This document shows positions 25,858-35,056 of a DNA stretch of 64,000 nt, one piece after another; position 1 is the stretch's first letter; the number at the start of each line of letters is the position of its first letter. The stretch covers positions 1 to 64,000 of the forward strand of contig JAFXXN010000003.1 of NCBI GenBank assembly GCA_017542245.1, written 5' to 3'. The DNA comes from Lachnospiraceae bacterium (GTDB lineage: Bacteria; Bacillota; Clostridia; Lachnospirales; Lachnospiraceae). The notes beneath the pieces are model-generated. The model worked only from the letters and a program-made list of their open reading frames with translations. It was not told the DNA's origin and made no database searches. Position numbers and translations under genes: made by a program.

Positions 25858-27177
25858 TTATGCAGTATAGCTTACAGTACTTCCCATTTCTTCAAGTACT
25901 TCGCGTGTAATCTGTTGCGTTTCCGCGATCGAGCCTGTTTCTGAAACAACACCGTTACCGTTTCTTCTTCCTTTTCCGGAGCTTTCTCCGTCACGATTCT
26001 CAGAACTGCTCTCACTGTTTCTGCTATCTGCCAGATTGAAATCCGAGATTCTTACTTCCACTGCTTCAACCTTTATTCCCTTAGCTTCGATATTTTCCTT
26101 AAGTATCTGAAGCTGACTTTCAATTGCCTCTCTGGCCTGACGGTTTTCGGTATTTATCTGTGCCGTCATAACCCCGGCTTTTGAAGTTATGCTTATTGAA
26201 ACCTTACCAAGGTTTTCAGGATTAAGCTGCATCTCCATGGAAGTATTGTCCGGAGAGATTGAAACTCTGATCTTATCAACTACCTGATAAACGATTTCTC
26301 TTACATCGTAAACATTTTCTCCGATCTCCTGAGTCCGGTCAACCGCCATTTCAAGATTTCTTACGAAATTTTCAGCAAGAGAGATATTTTGCGTATTGTT
26401 ATCCGAACTTCTTACCTGATCGCTGTTTCCGTCTTTACCTGCCAGTCCGGAATCTGCTCCGTCCTCACCGTCCTGATTTGAAACGGTAATCTCAATCTCC
26501 TTTGAAGATACTGTTGCAATATCCGGGTTCCCGTTATCTGCCTGAACCTCTTCAGCCTCTTCATCCGATGCTCCTAAAACTTCTTTTCCCGCATCGGTAT
26601 TTCCGTCATCAAGATCTGCAAGCATTCTTCTGAATTCATCCTCAGTAAGTCCTGATTCCTCAAGAGTTTCGGCAATGAAATCGTTTAGCTCATTAAATGC
26701 TTCAAGCATTCCGTTATCAACGAGCATATCTGAAAGATCGCTTGATCCGTTAAGAAGCAAAATCAGCTTTGCCACATTGTTCCTGTCTGTAAGATCTTCA
26801 ACCTTCAGATTCAGGGAATCCATAGCCTCCTTAAGCTCTTCCGGCTTAACATTCAGAACCTCGGCTGCACCGGCTAAAACTTCATCGGCAGTCTTGGTTG
26901 CTTTACCTTTTTTGTCTGCTGCAGGAGTTCCGTTCTTCTGTTTTGCAATATTGCCTGCTTTTGACGAGGCTGAATTTTTAAGCTCTGTACGGTTGGGCTT
27001 TTTAATTACATCCCCGGTCTTTAATTCGGCTGCTCCGGCTCTTTCTCCGGCCTTATCCCGCATCACCTGACTGAAATTAGTCTTTGGCGGATCATTTTTT
27101 TCAGAATATTTTACATTCTGAACACTCTGAATTATATTTCCGATACCTCCTGCTGCATTTAAGTTTACAGCTGTCAT
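25858..27177 (-). CDS. fliK: Flagellar hook-length control protein FliK
   Basis: 439 residues. Low-complexity, probably extended N-terminal two thirds, then a compact C-terminal domain (about 305-390) with the Flg_hook motif LNPENLGKVSISI. FliK measures hook length and then flips the specificity of FlhB. The tail after residue 390 is Ser/Gly/Arg-rich. An intercistronic hairpin lies 54 bases upstream of its start. Confidence 0.9.
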   Translation of the reverse strand: MTAVNLNAAGGIGNIIQSVQNVKYSEKNDPPKTNFSQVMRDKAGERAGAAELKTGDVIKKPNRTELKNSASSKAGNIAKQKNGTPAADKKGKATKTADEVLAGAAEVLNVKPEELKEAMDSLNLKVEDLTDRNNVAKLILLLNGSSDLSDMLVDNGMLEAFNELNDFIAETLEESGLTEDEFRRMLADLDDGNTDAGKEVLGASDEEAEEVQADNGNPDIATVSSKEIEITVSNQDGEDGADSGLAGKDGNSDQVRSSDNNTQNISLAENFVRNLEMAVDRTQEIGENVYDVREIVYQVVDKIRVSISPDNTSMEMQLNPENLGKVSISITSKAGVMTAQINTENRQAREAIESQLQILKENIEAKGIKVEAVEVRISDFNLADSRNSESSSENRDGESSGKGRRNGNGVVSETGSIAETQQITREVLEEMGSTVSYTA

Positions 27178-27230
27178 GTCATTCCTCCTTTCTTTTAGAT
27201 TTTTTAAGCATACGCTCTTTTATTTATTTC

Positions 27231-27265
27231 GGCATTTTATGCGCTTTTCATAACACTAAAATGCC
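27231..27265 (-). other. Intercistronic hairpin before fliK
   Basis: Nine-bp perfect arms GGCATTTTA (27231-27239) and TAAAATGCC (27257-27265) with a 17-base loop. On the transcribed strand a run of eight T precedes rather than follows the stem, so it is not a normal terminator in the direction of the operon, nor does the plus strand have a T-run after it. It may protect the 3' end of the upstream message or be a processing site. Confidence 0.5.
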
Positions 27266-27298
27266 AAAAAAAACAATTTTTCTAAAAAATTCAGACCA

Positions 27299-28087
27299 TC
27301 AGTTTAAGAAATTCTTTGATACTTTGCTATAGTATGCTTCATCCATATCATGCATAGTCTGTAAGAGACGTGCAACAAACAGTGAATCCATCTTATCAAG
27401 AATAGCCGTGGCTTCGATTGGTTTCATGGCAAGAAGAACTTTACAGCTGTATTCCAGGTCAGCAGTCATCTCCTCCAAAGCCTTCGCTGCCTGCGCAGGC
27501 TTCATGTTTTTCAGGAGATCGGCTTTCTGTTTAACCATGTCATCATACATCAATTGTTCGGTAACCTGCCTGTATATTTCCTCAGCAGTTTCCGGATTTA
27601 TCTCTTCGTAGAACTTTTTATACTCTTCAATATCGGGAGCCTGTGAATTATAAACCACATCAACGTCAAAACGCTTAACTCTTTCTTCAAACGCAGCCTG
27701 TTCGTCTTCAAACTTCTTTAATCTTGAAATCTCGTTCTGAAGCTCAATAATCCTCTTCTGTGAAGATTCATCGGTATTTTTCAGCTCGTCTATTTCCTGT
27801 TCAAGTTTTTTTATAACTTCAACAGCTTCATCAATATTCTTGTAAGGATAGTTTTTCTCGGAAATTATTACCTCATCATCCACTTCCGGAAGTATTATAT
27901 TAAGTACCGGAACATCTTTTATGAGTGGTCTGAGTTTTGTTCCCATTCCTCCCACATCCATTTTTACCAGAAGTCCAAAAATCGCAATCCAGACAAGCAC
28001 AATGAATACTATCAATATGATCGTACCTATTTTGCTGCCTACGCTCTCGTCTTTTTCCTTATTGTCTTCTTTATCTTTCTTTGCCAT
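27299..28087 (-). CDS. MgtE_N-like flagellar protein (YlxF/MotE-like)
   Basis: 262 residues: a charged cytosolic start, one membrane helix (about 23-46), a coiled coil (about 85-130) and a C-terminal helical MgtE-N-type domain (about 175-260, e.g. NMKPAQAAKALEEM and AMKPIEATAILDKM). This is the layout of B. subtilis YlxF and of MotE, a stator-supporting protein in alpha-proteobacteria. Position between fliJ and fliK is the same as ylxF. MotE equivalence is inference. Confidence 0.8.
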   Translation of the reverse strand: MAKKDKEDNKEKDESVGSKIGTIILIVFIVLVWIAIFGLLVKMDVGGMGTKLRPLIKDVPVLNIILPEVDDEVIISEKNYPYKNIDEAVEVIKKLEQEIDELKNTDESSQKRIIELQNEISRLKKFEDEQAAFEERVKRFDVDVVYNSQAPDIEEYKKFYEEINPETAEEIYRQVTEQLMYDDMVKQKADLLKNMKPAQAAKALEEMTADLEYSCKVLLAMKPIEATAILDKMDSLFVARLLQTMHDMDEAYYSKVSKNFLN

Positions 28088-28094
28088 GCTTCTA

Positions 28095-28541
28095 TTAATC
28101 CTCTACCTTCCCGTACTGATAGCTTATCAGTTCGTCGGTCTGTTTACTCTCTTCCTCGTTATACTCTCTCATATACTCTGCGAACTTGTTTTCCCTGAGC
28201 TTTTCCATGCTTTTACGTTCCTGCATAACGGTATTAAGCTTGCTCGTAGCCAGTTCAACCTGTTTTTCTGCCCTCTTTACCGCAAAACTCTGAGTCTTTA
28301 TCTGACCGTCGATAATGCTTATAGCCGAAGCCGTAAAGTTTATTTTTTTAATATCAAGTTCATCAAGATAAAGCTTTCTCAGTTCCCCCTCGTAGGTTTC
28401 TTTTCTGTCAGTCAGAGCTTTCAGCTTATCTTCTTCTTCATTTAAACGGATTTTTGCTGTTGCAAATTCCATCTTCGCCTGTTCTTCAAGTTTTATCTTG
28501 ATCTGCAGAATACTCTCAAGTCTAAATGAAAACCTCGTCAT
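28095..28541 (-). CDS. fliJ: Flagellar export protein FliJ
   Basis: 148 residues, almost entirely alpha-helical coiled coil with the FliJ start MTRFSFRLESILQIK. FliJ is the central stalk of the FliI ATPase ring and escorts export chaperones. It follows fliI by 35 bases. Confidence 0.9.
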   Translation of the reverse strand: MTRFSFRLESILQIKIKLEEQAKMEFATAKIRLNEEEDKLKALTDRKETYEGELRKLYLDELDIKKINFTASAISIIDGQIKTQSFAVKRAEKQVELATSKLNTVMQERKSMEKLRENKFAEYMREYNEEESKQTDELISYQYGKVED

Positions 28542-28576
28542 GTCATCACCTTGAAAGAAATATGCTTCTTTACTTT

Positions 28577-29875
28577 TTATACAAATATGCCCCTTAATGC
28601 TTCCAGTGTCTCATCAAACGTAAATTTCTCATCGGTTCCCTGACATAGGAAATTATTTACGGCGTCAATCTTTTCTATAGCATAATCAATATTTTTATTC
28701 GCACCGGCTTTATAGGCACCTATATTTATCAGATCCTCTGATTCGTTATATGTAGCGAGCACCATCTTAAGATCCGAAGCAAGTTTTTTCTGCTCCTTTG
28801 TTACGATGGAACTCATAACACGTGAAATACTTGACAATATGTCTATTGCCGGATAATGCCCCTTTGCTGCTATTTTTCTCGACAAAACAATATGCCCGTC
28901 CAGTATACCTCTTGCTGTATCGGTAATAGGTTCATTAAAGTCATCACCGTCTACCAGAACCGTATAAAGTCCTGTGATAGAACCTACTGCTCCTTTTCCC
29001 GCACGTTCCAAAAGCTTTGGCATTTCAGAATACACACTCGGCGGATATCCACGGGATACCGGCGGTTCTCCGGCAGCAAGTCCTATTTCACGCTGTGCCA
29101 TAGAAAAACGTGTCAGTGAATCCATCATCAGAAGAACATCCTTCCCTTGATCACGGAAATATTCAGCTATCGCGGTTGCGGTTTTCGCCGCCTTTTTTCT
29201 TGCCAGTGCCGGTTTATCCGAAGTTGCTATGACTACCACGGACCTTTTCATACCTTCATCACCAAGGTCACGTTCAATAAATTCCCTTACCTCTCTTCCA
29301 CGTTCTCCGATAAGAGCTATAACATTTATGTCTGCCTTAGTATTTCTGGCAAACATACCGAGAAGCGTACTTTTTCCTACACCGCTTCCGGCAAATATCC
29401 CGATACGCTGACCTTTGCCTATTGTAAGCAACCCGTCCACAGCCTTAACTCCTAAGGTCAGAGTTTCTTTGATCATCTCACGTTTTAACGGATCTGGAGG
29501 AGCAGATTCGGCAGGATAAGTATTCATAGTCTTAATAACAGTACCGTCCATAGGTTCGCCAAGACCATTGAGCTTCTTGCCCAAGAGCTCATCTCCGACT
29601 CTGACGGAAAACTTCTCGCCCAGATTTTCCACAAGGCTTCCTACCCCAATACCGCCTATCTCTTCATATGGCATAAGAAGAACATAGTCATCCTTAAAAC
29701 CGATCACTTCAGCTCTGGTTTCAATCTTATGATCTGTCGATGTTACCTTACATACGTCATCAAGAACTACATCGGGTCCAAAGGATTCCATAGTAAGTCC
29801 TACAACCTTTTTTACCCTACCGAGTTCTTTAACATAATTCTTATCCAGAAAAGCCTCATATTTTTTAACATCCAT
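28577..29875 (-). CDS. fliI: Flagellum-specific ATPase FliI
   Basis: 432 residues. F1-beta-like ATPase with Walker A FAGSGVGKST at 161-170, the LIGERGREVREFIE motif and a Walker B region LLMMDSLTRFSMAQREIGLA. It energises protein export with FliH and FliJ at the base of the export gate. Spacing from fliH is 16 bases. Confidence 0.96.
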   Translation of the reverse strand: MDVKKYEAFLDKNYVKELGRVKKVVGLTMESFGPDVVLDDVCKVTSTDHKIETRAEVIGFKDDYVLLMPYEEIGGIGVGSLVENLGEKFSVRVGDELLGKKLNGLGEPMDGTVIKTMNTYPAESAPPDPLKREMIKETLTLGVKAVDGLLTIGKGQRIGIFAGSGVGKSTLLGMFARNTKADINVIALIGERGREVREFIERDLGDEGMKRSVVVIATSDKPALARKKAAKTATAIAEYFRDQGKDVLLMMDSLTRFSMAQREIGLAAGEPPVSRGYPPSVYSEMPKLLERAGKGAVGSITGLYTVLVDGDDFNEPITDTARGILDGHIVLSRKIAAKGHYPAIDILSSISRVMSSIVTKEQKKLASDLKMVLATYNESEDLINIGAYKAGANKNIDYAIEKIDAVNNFLCQGTDEKFTFDETLEALRGIFV

Positions 29876-29891
29876 AGCTTATACTCCGGCC

Positions 29892-30797
29892 TTATTTATT
29901 CTTACTGTTAACCTCAGAGTCTCCTGCAAGAAGTCTCAGATCCTCTATTAGACTCCTCATCTGTGTTTCTACCGAACAGTCAAATATACGGGTATCTGTT
30001 TCTATCATGCACCCGCCTTCCGTAAGCATTTTATCCTCGACCACTTCTATCTGAGAACCGTCCGGAAGCCAAAGCAGTATTTCCGGTTTAGAGTTAAGTA
30101 CTGTTCCGTAATCTGCAGGCGATACTCTTATAATAAAGTTCCTGCATGGTGTCTGTTTGGTCATGGCCTGATGAATTACATGCATTATAACTTCAGTCCT
30201 GCTTGTGGCATAAATCCCCGTCAGTTTCTCAATATATTTAATCAGAATTTCAACAAAAGCAGGTTCCAATTCACTTACCTGCTTTTCGTAATTATCCTCT
30301 GTTTCCTGTATTTTTCTTTTTAAATCATTTTTTAAATTGTTATATTCTTTTTCAGCCTGCTCGCGACCTTCGGCATAGCCTTGTTCCATATATGTATTGA
30401 TGAGGTTTTCATATTCATTCTGCGCCTCACTGCGGGCATTTTCCATTATGCTTTCTGCCTGTTCCTCGGCCTCATCAAGTATCTTTCCGGCTTCAACCCT
30501 TAATTCTTCTATTTTAGTCTGAAGCTTCTTTATTTCCCGCTGGTTATCAAGTATCTTTTTCTCCTGTTCGGATAGAGTTTCTTCCTCACTTCCTTTAAAG
30601 AAAACACGTTCTCCGACAATGCCCTCAGAGAAACCGTCAACGCTTTCTTCATCCTCTCCGTCACTATGTTGTTCTTCAAACTTTTTTTCCAGATTTTCTT
30701 CATAAAGGCGTCTGAAATTTTCCGCCTTTTCGTTCATATCAAGTTTTTTTACAGGTTCATCGTAGCTTATCGAATATGCTTTTATAACATTAGACAA
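29892..30797 (-). CDS. fliH: Flagellar export ATPase regulator FliH
   Basis: 301 residues: a polar N-terminal region, a long coiled coil (about 80-180) and a C-terminal domain of the FliH/YscL type (about 185-290). It binds FliI and tethers it to the C-ring. The start overlaps the fliG stop by 8 bases. Assignment rests on structure type and position as much as on sequence. Confidence 0.88.
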   Translation of the reverse strand: MSNVIKAYSISYDEPVKKLDMNEKAENFRRLYEENLEKKFEEQHSDGEDEESVDGFSEGIVGERVFFKGSEEETLSEQEKKILDNQREIKKLQTKIEELRVEAGKILDEAEEQAESIMENARSEAQNEYENLINTYMEQGYAEGREQAEKEYNNLKNDLKRKIQETEDNYEKQVSELEPAFVEILIKYIEKLTGIYATSRTEVIMHVIHQAMTKQTPCRNFIIRVSPADYGTVLNSKPEILLWLPDGSQIEVVEDKMLTEGGCMIETDTRIFDCSVETQMRSLIEDLRLLAGDSEVNSKNK

Positions 30798-31809
30798 CTA
30801 TATCGTCACCTCCGCCACGTGAAATAATGATCTCGCCCGAATCCTCAAGTTTTCTGATAATATTTACTATCTTCTGCTGAGCTTCTTCAACATCCTTCAT
30901 ACGTACGGGTCCCATATATTCCATATCTTCCTTGATCATGACCGCAAGACGCTTTGACAGGTTCCTGAATATAGCATCCTGAACCTGTTCATTTGTAGCT
31001 TTCATAGCTATAGCAAGTTCACCGTTATCAACCTCACGGAGTACTCTCTGGATGGACTTATCATCAAGCAGCAGAATATCTTCGAACACAAACATCTTCT
31101 TTCTGATCTCATCAGTGAGTTCAGGTTCTTCGATTTCAAGGGTTTCAAGAATATGCTTTTCTGTAGCACGGTCAACAGAATTAAGTATCTCAACGATTGA
31201 ATCAACGCCGCCGGCGATAGTATAATCCTGGTTAACAAGTGATGAAAGCTTCTTTTCAAGCACTGCCTCAACCTCCTGAATAACATCCGGTGAAGTTCTG
31301 TCCATCATAGCTATACGTTTTGCAACATCTGCCTGTTTCTCGGGAGGCAGGGCACTGATGATCTGAGCTGCCTGTGCCGAAGGCAGATAGCTTAAAATGA
31401 GCGCAATGGTCTGCGGATGCTCGTCCTGTATAAAGTTAAGCAGCTGAGTAGCATCTGTTTTTCTGATAAATTCGAACGGACGTACCTGCAAAGATGCCGT
31501 AAGTCTTCCGATAACCTCTGAAGCCCTTTCTGCACCGAGGGCATTATCCAAAAGCTCCTTTGCATATCCGATTCCGCCCTCAGCGATATACTGCTGTGCA
31601 AGACAAAGTTCATAAAACTCATCAAGCACATCATCTTTTACCTGTTGAGAAACACTCTTGGTATTCGCTATTTCCAAAGTAAGAGCTTCTATTTCTTCAT
31701 CCTTTAAATGTTTAAAAAGCTTTGAGGCCTTCTCCGGTCCCAATGCGATCATAAGAATCGCCGCCTTTTGAAGACCATTGTAATCAACAAGACTCGGCTT
31801 TCCTGCCAT
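30790..31809 (-). CDS. fliG: Flagellar motor switch protein FliG
   Basis: 339 residues with the three FliG domains. The start LQKAAILMIALGPEKASKLFKHL, the middle EHPQTIALILSYLPSAQAAQII, and the C-terminal torque helix region (DDKSIQRVLREVDNGELAIAMK) are typical. FliG contacts FliF above, FliM below and MotA at the side. Confidence 0.96.
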   Translation of the reverse strand: MAGKPSLVDYNGLQKAAILMIALGPEKASKLFKHLKDEEIEALTLEIANTKSVSQQVKDDVLDEFYELCLAQQYIAEGGIGYAKELLDNALGAERASEVIGRLTASLQVRPFEFIRKTDATQLLNFIQDEHPQTIALILSYLPSAQAAQIISALPPEKQADVAKRIAMMDRTSPDVIQEVEAVLEKKLSSLVNQDYTIAGGVDSIVEILNSVDRATEKHILETLEIEEPELTDEIRKKMFVFEDILLLDDKSIQRVLREVDNGELAIAMKATNEQVQDAIFRNLSKRLAVMIKEDMEYMGPVRMKDVEEAQQKIVNIIRKLEDSGEIIISRGGGDDIVV

Positions 31810-31835
31810 ATCATCCTCCCTGATGAGTTAATACT

Positions 31836-33443
31836 TTATTCCCATCCATCATCATTCAGCCAGTTTCTGAGCAACGCAGCAACGGCCTCGGCATTCTCAT
31901 CTATATATTTTTCTATCATTTTTCTGGTCTCTGATTTATCACCAAACTCAATATCCTCCAGGGACTGATTTTCTCTGGTAGTTGCAAGCAGTCTCTCAAC
32001 AGAAAGCTCGGGTTCCGTTTCCACAACCTCCTGAGGCTTCATTGCCCTGAATACTACAAACAGTAGCAGACCTACGATCAGTGCTGCAAGCAGTATCTCA
32101 AGAATAAGAGAATAGTTTAAGCCCTCTTCTACAGGTTTAGCCAGATAGAAAGGTTCTGTATACGCCGTAATCGAAATATTCTGGACAGCTATACCACTGG
32201 CATCTGAGAAAAGCTGCTTAATATCGTCGCTTACCTCCATAGGAGTTATATCCGTATGAGTATTGGCATAATTCTCAAATGTAGTATCTTCAAGCAACCC
32301 ATCTGCTTCAAGCTGTTCTTCCGTTATCTGTACCGGTTTTCTTAAAGTGATAGCAAGACTTGATGTCTCATGATTGATAAAAGGCATGTTTCTTATCGTC
32401 TGGGTCACACGCTCACTCGGCTTATATTTATAAGTCTCCTCACTGTAAGTACTGTTCCCGCTGCCCGATGTCTGATAATAATAATCAGTCTCGTCATTAG
32501 AATCGGTTCCCGGAATATCGCCCGAAACTCCGGTATTTTCAGAATTAATCTTTGTATAGGAATCATAAAGTCCCTGCTCAAGACCTTCTGCGGCAAGGTA
32601 TTCAGTAAACATGATCGATGTCTTTTCCATGTTCACATCAAGATTCGGAACAACTTCCGCATATGAATATCCATTTATGGTAGCGAGTTCAATAAGCTTA
32701 TCCTTATACCATTTTTCAACCGTCTGCTGATAGGTCAAAGAGTTTTCCATCTCATATGTATCGCTGTCGGAACTCTCCCGCCCAAAAAGAAGCCTTCCGT
32801 GCTGGTCAATGACTTTTATCTTGTCGGTCGTACTGTTCCCGATGGCATAAGCTACAGCTGTCGCAATTGTGCTCGGAGTATTCTTAATGTCAAACTTGTC
32901 ATTTACCGTCAGCATGACACTTGCTCCGATCTCCCGCTGTTCCTTAAGGATAGATCTTGAATTGTCAGAAGGATAATAAATTACAGTCGCACTGTCTACC
33001 CCGTCAAACTTCGAAAGACGCACATTAAGTTCGCTTTGAATATACAGATGTCCGTTTCGCTCTTTGTCACCGGAAGTTGTACTTAAATCCGTATTCAGCA
33101 GATCGGCAAGCGTAAATCTATTCTCTGACATGATGCTGCTGTCCGCAAGCGCCAGAACCGCTTCCTGTTTCTGCTTAGCATTAACCTCAACGGTAACATT
33201 ATCCGAATTAAGCCTGTTTTCTATGGCATTCTCTGTAAGTACGGTCATTGCAGATTTAGCCGTAGCAGTATTTTCAAATGTCAACAGCTTCTCGTACTCG
33301 GTCCTGTTTAAAATGACGATCAAAATAATTAAGGCCAATACAACTACAGCCAACGTACTGATTATGATGGCTCGCTGTTTGACCGTATATTTTTTCCATA
33401 TTTCCTGTAATTTTTTCGGTATCTGCTTCAATCTTTCAAGCAT
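31836..33443 (-). CDS. fliF: Flagellar MS-ring protein FliF
   Basis: 535 residues: two membrane helices (about 26-46 and 440-460) enclosing a large extracytoplasmic part with ring-building motifs (YIQSELNVRLSKFDGVDSA), and a C-terminal FliG-binding tail (ENAEAVAALLRNWLND). It forms the first platform of the basal body. Complete, with usual length. Confidence 0.95.
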   Translation of the reverse strand: MLERLKQIPKKLQEIWKKYTVKQRAIIISTLAVVVLALIILIVILNRTEYEKLLTFENTATAKSAMTVLTENAIENRLNSDNVTVEVNAKQKQEAVLALADSSIMSENRFTLADLLNTDLSTTSGDKERNGHLYIQSELNVRLSKFDGVDSATVIYYPSDNSRSILKEQREIGASVMLTVNDKFDIKNTPSTIATAVAYAIGNSTTDKIKVIDQHGRLLFGRESSDSDTYEMENSLTYQQTVEKWYKDKLIELATINGYSYAEVVPNLDVNMEKTSIMFTEYLAAEGLEQGLYDSYTKINSENTGVSGDIPGTDSNDETDYYYQTSGSGNSTYSEETYKYKPSERVTQTIRNMPFINHETSSLAITLRKPVQITEEQLEADGLLEDTTFENYANTHTDITPMEVSDDIKQLFSDASGIAVQNISITAYTEPFYLAKPVEEGLNYSLILEILLAALIVGLLLFVVFRAMKPQEVVETEPELSVERLLATTRENQSLEDIEFGDKSETRKMIEKYIDENAEAVAALLRNWLNDDGWE

Positions 33444-33477
33444 TTATCATCACCCTTTTCATAGTCTTAAACAAATT

Positions 33478-33840
33478 TTAGAACTGCATCTGCATAATTT
33501 CCCTGTATGCATCGATCACTGCATTTCTTACAGCTACGGTATACTGCAATGAAACATTTGCCTTCATCTGTGCAACCTGTAACTCATGAGTACTGTTAGT
33601 AACACCCATGGCATATGCAAGCTCTGCTTCTGCAGCTTCATTTGAATATCTGTTTGTCTCCGATATCATATCCATGGCCGACTGAAGCAAGGAATCAAAA
33701 GAAGCGGTTTTCCCTTTGCCCTTAAGTTCGCTCGGAGAATAAAGCTGAAATTCATCAAGCTTGTTCGCCTTTACAGGCTTTGATGTCCCGTTAAGGCTAA
33801 GTGCTTCAAGCCCGTTTATACCCAAAACCATGCTGTCCAT
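33478..33840 (-). CDS. fliE: Flagellar hook-basal body protein FliE
   Basis: 120 residues, with the FliE C-terminal signature VAQMKANVSLQYTVAVRNAVIDAYREIMQMQF-like helices (positions 87-119). It joins MS ring to rod. It precedes fliF by 34 bases and follows flgC by 43. Confidence 0.93.
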   Translation of the reverse strand: MDSMVLGINGLEALSLNGTSKPVKANKLDEFQLYSPSELKGKGKTASFDSLLQSAMDMISETNRYSNEAAEAELAYAMGVTNSTHELQVAQMKANVSLQYTVAVRNAVIDAYREIMQMQF

Positions 33841-33883
33841 ATTATTCCTCCGTATTTATCACAAAACCTGTTATTTGTTATTA

Positions 33884-34336
33884 TCAGGTACCTACCTCAA
33901 GTCCTTTAAGAAGCATATTCTTTGTAGCATTAAACGCAGTTACATTTGCCTCATATGAACGAGTGGCATCTATAAGGTTTGTCATTTCCGTAACAGTATC
34001 TACATTAGGATAAGTAACATATCCTTCTTCATCAGCATCCGGATGTGTAGGATCATAAACCTTCTTTAATGCAGTTACGTGATCTTCGGCTATGGCAGTC
34101 ACCTTGACACCGTTACCGTTGATAGCCGTATCACGTCTTGCCTGCTGCATGGCAAGCGCTGCTCCGAACGCCTCATGATTCTTCTCTGCAAAAACCACTG
34201 TTTTCCTTCGGTATACATTACCGTTCTCATCACGTGTTGTATCAATATTTGCCAGATTCTGCGCTATAGTATCCATACGCATGGTCTGGGCAGTCATGCC
34301 GCTGGCGCTTATATTCATACCATTAAAAATAGCCAT
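33884..34336 (-). CDS. flgC: Flagellar proximal rod protein FlgC
   Basis: 150 residues. N-terminal GMNISASGMTAQTMRMDTIAQNLANIDTTR and C-terminal YPNVDTVTEMTNLIDATRSYEANVTAFNATK are family signatures. A strong GGAGG precedes the ATG. The 80 bases between flgB and flgC contain one copy of the 44-bp dispersed repeat. Confidence 0.95.
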   Translation of the reverse strand: MAIFNGMNISASGMTAQTMRMDTIAQNLANIDTTRDENGNVYRRKTVVFAEKNHEAFGAALAMQQARRDTAINGNGVKVTAIAEDHVTALKKVYDPTHPDADEEGYVTYPNVDTVTEMTNLIDATRSYEANVTAFNATKNMLLKGLEVGT

Positions 34337-34356
34337 AACCTTCCTCCTTCTAACCG

Positions 34357-34400
34357 GTCAATATCACCTCGAAAACGCCTTATGCGTTTCCTCGGTAACA
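34357..34400 (-). repeat. 44-bp dispersed repeat, copy 1
   Basis: This stretch between flgB and flgC matches 62706-62749 at 36 of 44 bases in the same orientation. On the minus strand both copies can fold GAAA[C/T]GC against G[C/T]GTTTTC, with the differences in the stem turning G-C pairs into G-U pairs. It may be a small mobile or structural element. See the finding on the pair. Confidence 0.75.
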
Positions 34401-34420
34401 AAACAATCGTATACTATCAT
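34364..34420 (-). CDS. Possible 18-residue ORF overlapping the flgB stop
   Basis: An ATG that shares ATGA with the flgB stop codon opens an 18-codon frame, MIVYDCFVTEETHKAFSR. No Shine-Dalgarno of its own is seen, so it would depend on termination-reinitiation. The second copy of the repeat inside it reads VTEEMLKVFSRYY in the matching frame, with two of the base differences synonymous (GAG/GAA, TCG/TCA). Too short to be sure that it is a gene; it may simply be the repeat being open by chance. Confidence 0.2.
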   Translation of the reverse strand: MIVYDCFVTEETHKAFSR

Positions 34421-34818
34421 GACTTCGAAAGAACTGACTTAATCCTGCTGAACTCCTGTGACATGGAATTAAGCAGGGTATAATATCTTATCTGATTCTC
34501 AGCCAGGTTTGCATTTTCCGTATTTATGTCAACATTGTTTCCGTCAAGCCTGTAGGAAAGCTCCGACTGATCGGTATATACTCTCGTTCCCAATCTGTCA
34601 AGATCGACATTTGCCACTCTCTTGTTAAGGTCGCCGCCGTCTATACCGTCCTTCATGATCTCTCTTCTCAGATATCCTTCAAACTTAATATCTTTTCTCT
34701 TGTATCCGGGTGTACTGACATTCGCAATATTGTTAGCTATAACCTCGTTCCGTTTCCAGCTCGCGTCTGCAGCCTTATTAAGAACATTTACATAATTAAA
34801 CGCATTTGACCCAATCAT
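34417..34818 (-). CDS. flgB: Flagellar proximal rod protein FlgB
   Basis: 133 residues from the ATG at 34818, preceded by GGAGG six bases away; the frame runs on to 34890 but that part has no family similarity. RNEVIANNIANVSTPGYKRKD and the C-terminal NTENANLAENQIRYYTLLNSMS are diagnostic. First gene of the fla/che operon. Confidence 0.95.
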   Translation of the reverse strand: MIGSNAFNYVNVLNKAADASWKRNEVIANNIANVSTPGYKRKDIKFEGYLRREIMKDGIDGGDLNKRVANVDLDRLGTRVYTDQSELSYRLDGNNVDINTENANLAENQIRYYTLLNSMSQEFSRIKSVLSKS

Positions 34819-34902
34819 AAAAAACCTCCAACCGCATGTGTTTTTTCTCCTCCGGCAGATTTCGTTTCCTTTCTTCAGAGCAAAAAACAACCTTAATATT
34901 TA

Positions 34903-34930
34903 ATTATAATGAATTACTGCAAAAACACAA
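34903..34930 (-). promoter_or_regulatory. Candidate sigma-A promoter of the fla/che operon
   Basis: On the minus strand TTGTGT (34925-34930) and consensus TATAAT (34903-34908) are 16 bases apart, with transcription expected to begin about 80 bases before flgB. The -35 box is poor, which would fit a promoter needing an activator. The surrounding 34819-35000 is A/T-rich with no other obvious promoter. No sigma-28 promoter was seen here. Confidence 0.6.
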
Positions 34931-35002
34931 GTAAAACTTTATATTTTCGCTATAAAGCACTCCAAAAAGCAACTCGATTTGGTACAATAAATCTTGTAAA
35001 AA

Positions 35003-35035
35003 AGCAAAAAAGGATTTTGCGTGCAAAATCCCTTT
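35003..35035 (-). terminator. codY terminator
   Basis: Arms GGATTTTGC (35012-35020) and GCAAAATCC (35023-35031) form a tight stem; on the minus strand it is followed by TTTTTTGCTTTTTT. It lies 22 bases after the codY stop and separates codY from the flagellar operon, so the fla/che genes probably depend on their own promoter. Confidence 0.9.
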
Positions 35036-35056
35036 TAAACAATCAATCCCTTAGAC

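Noticed and set aside
27231-27265. Terminator before fliK
   Set aside because: The T-run is on the wrong side of the stem for the direction of transcription; kept only as an intercistronic hairpin.
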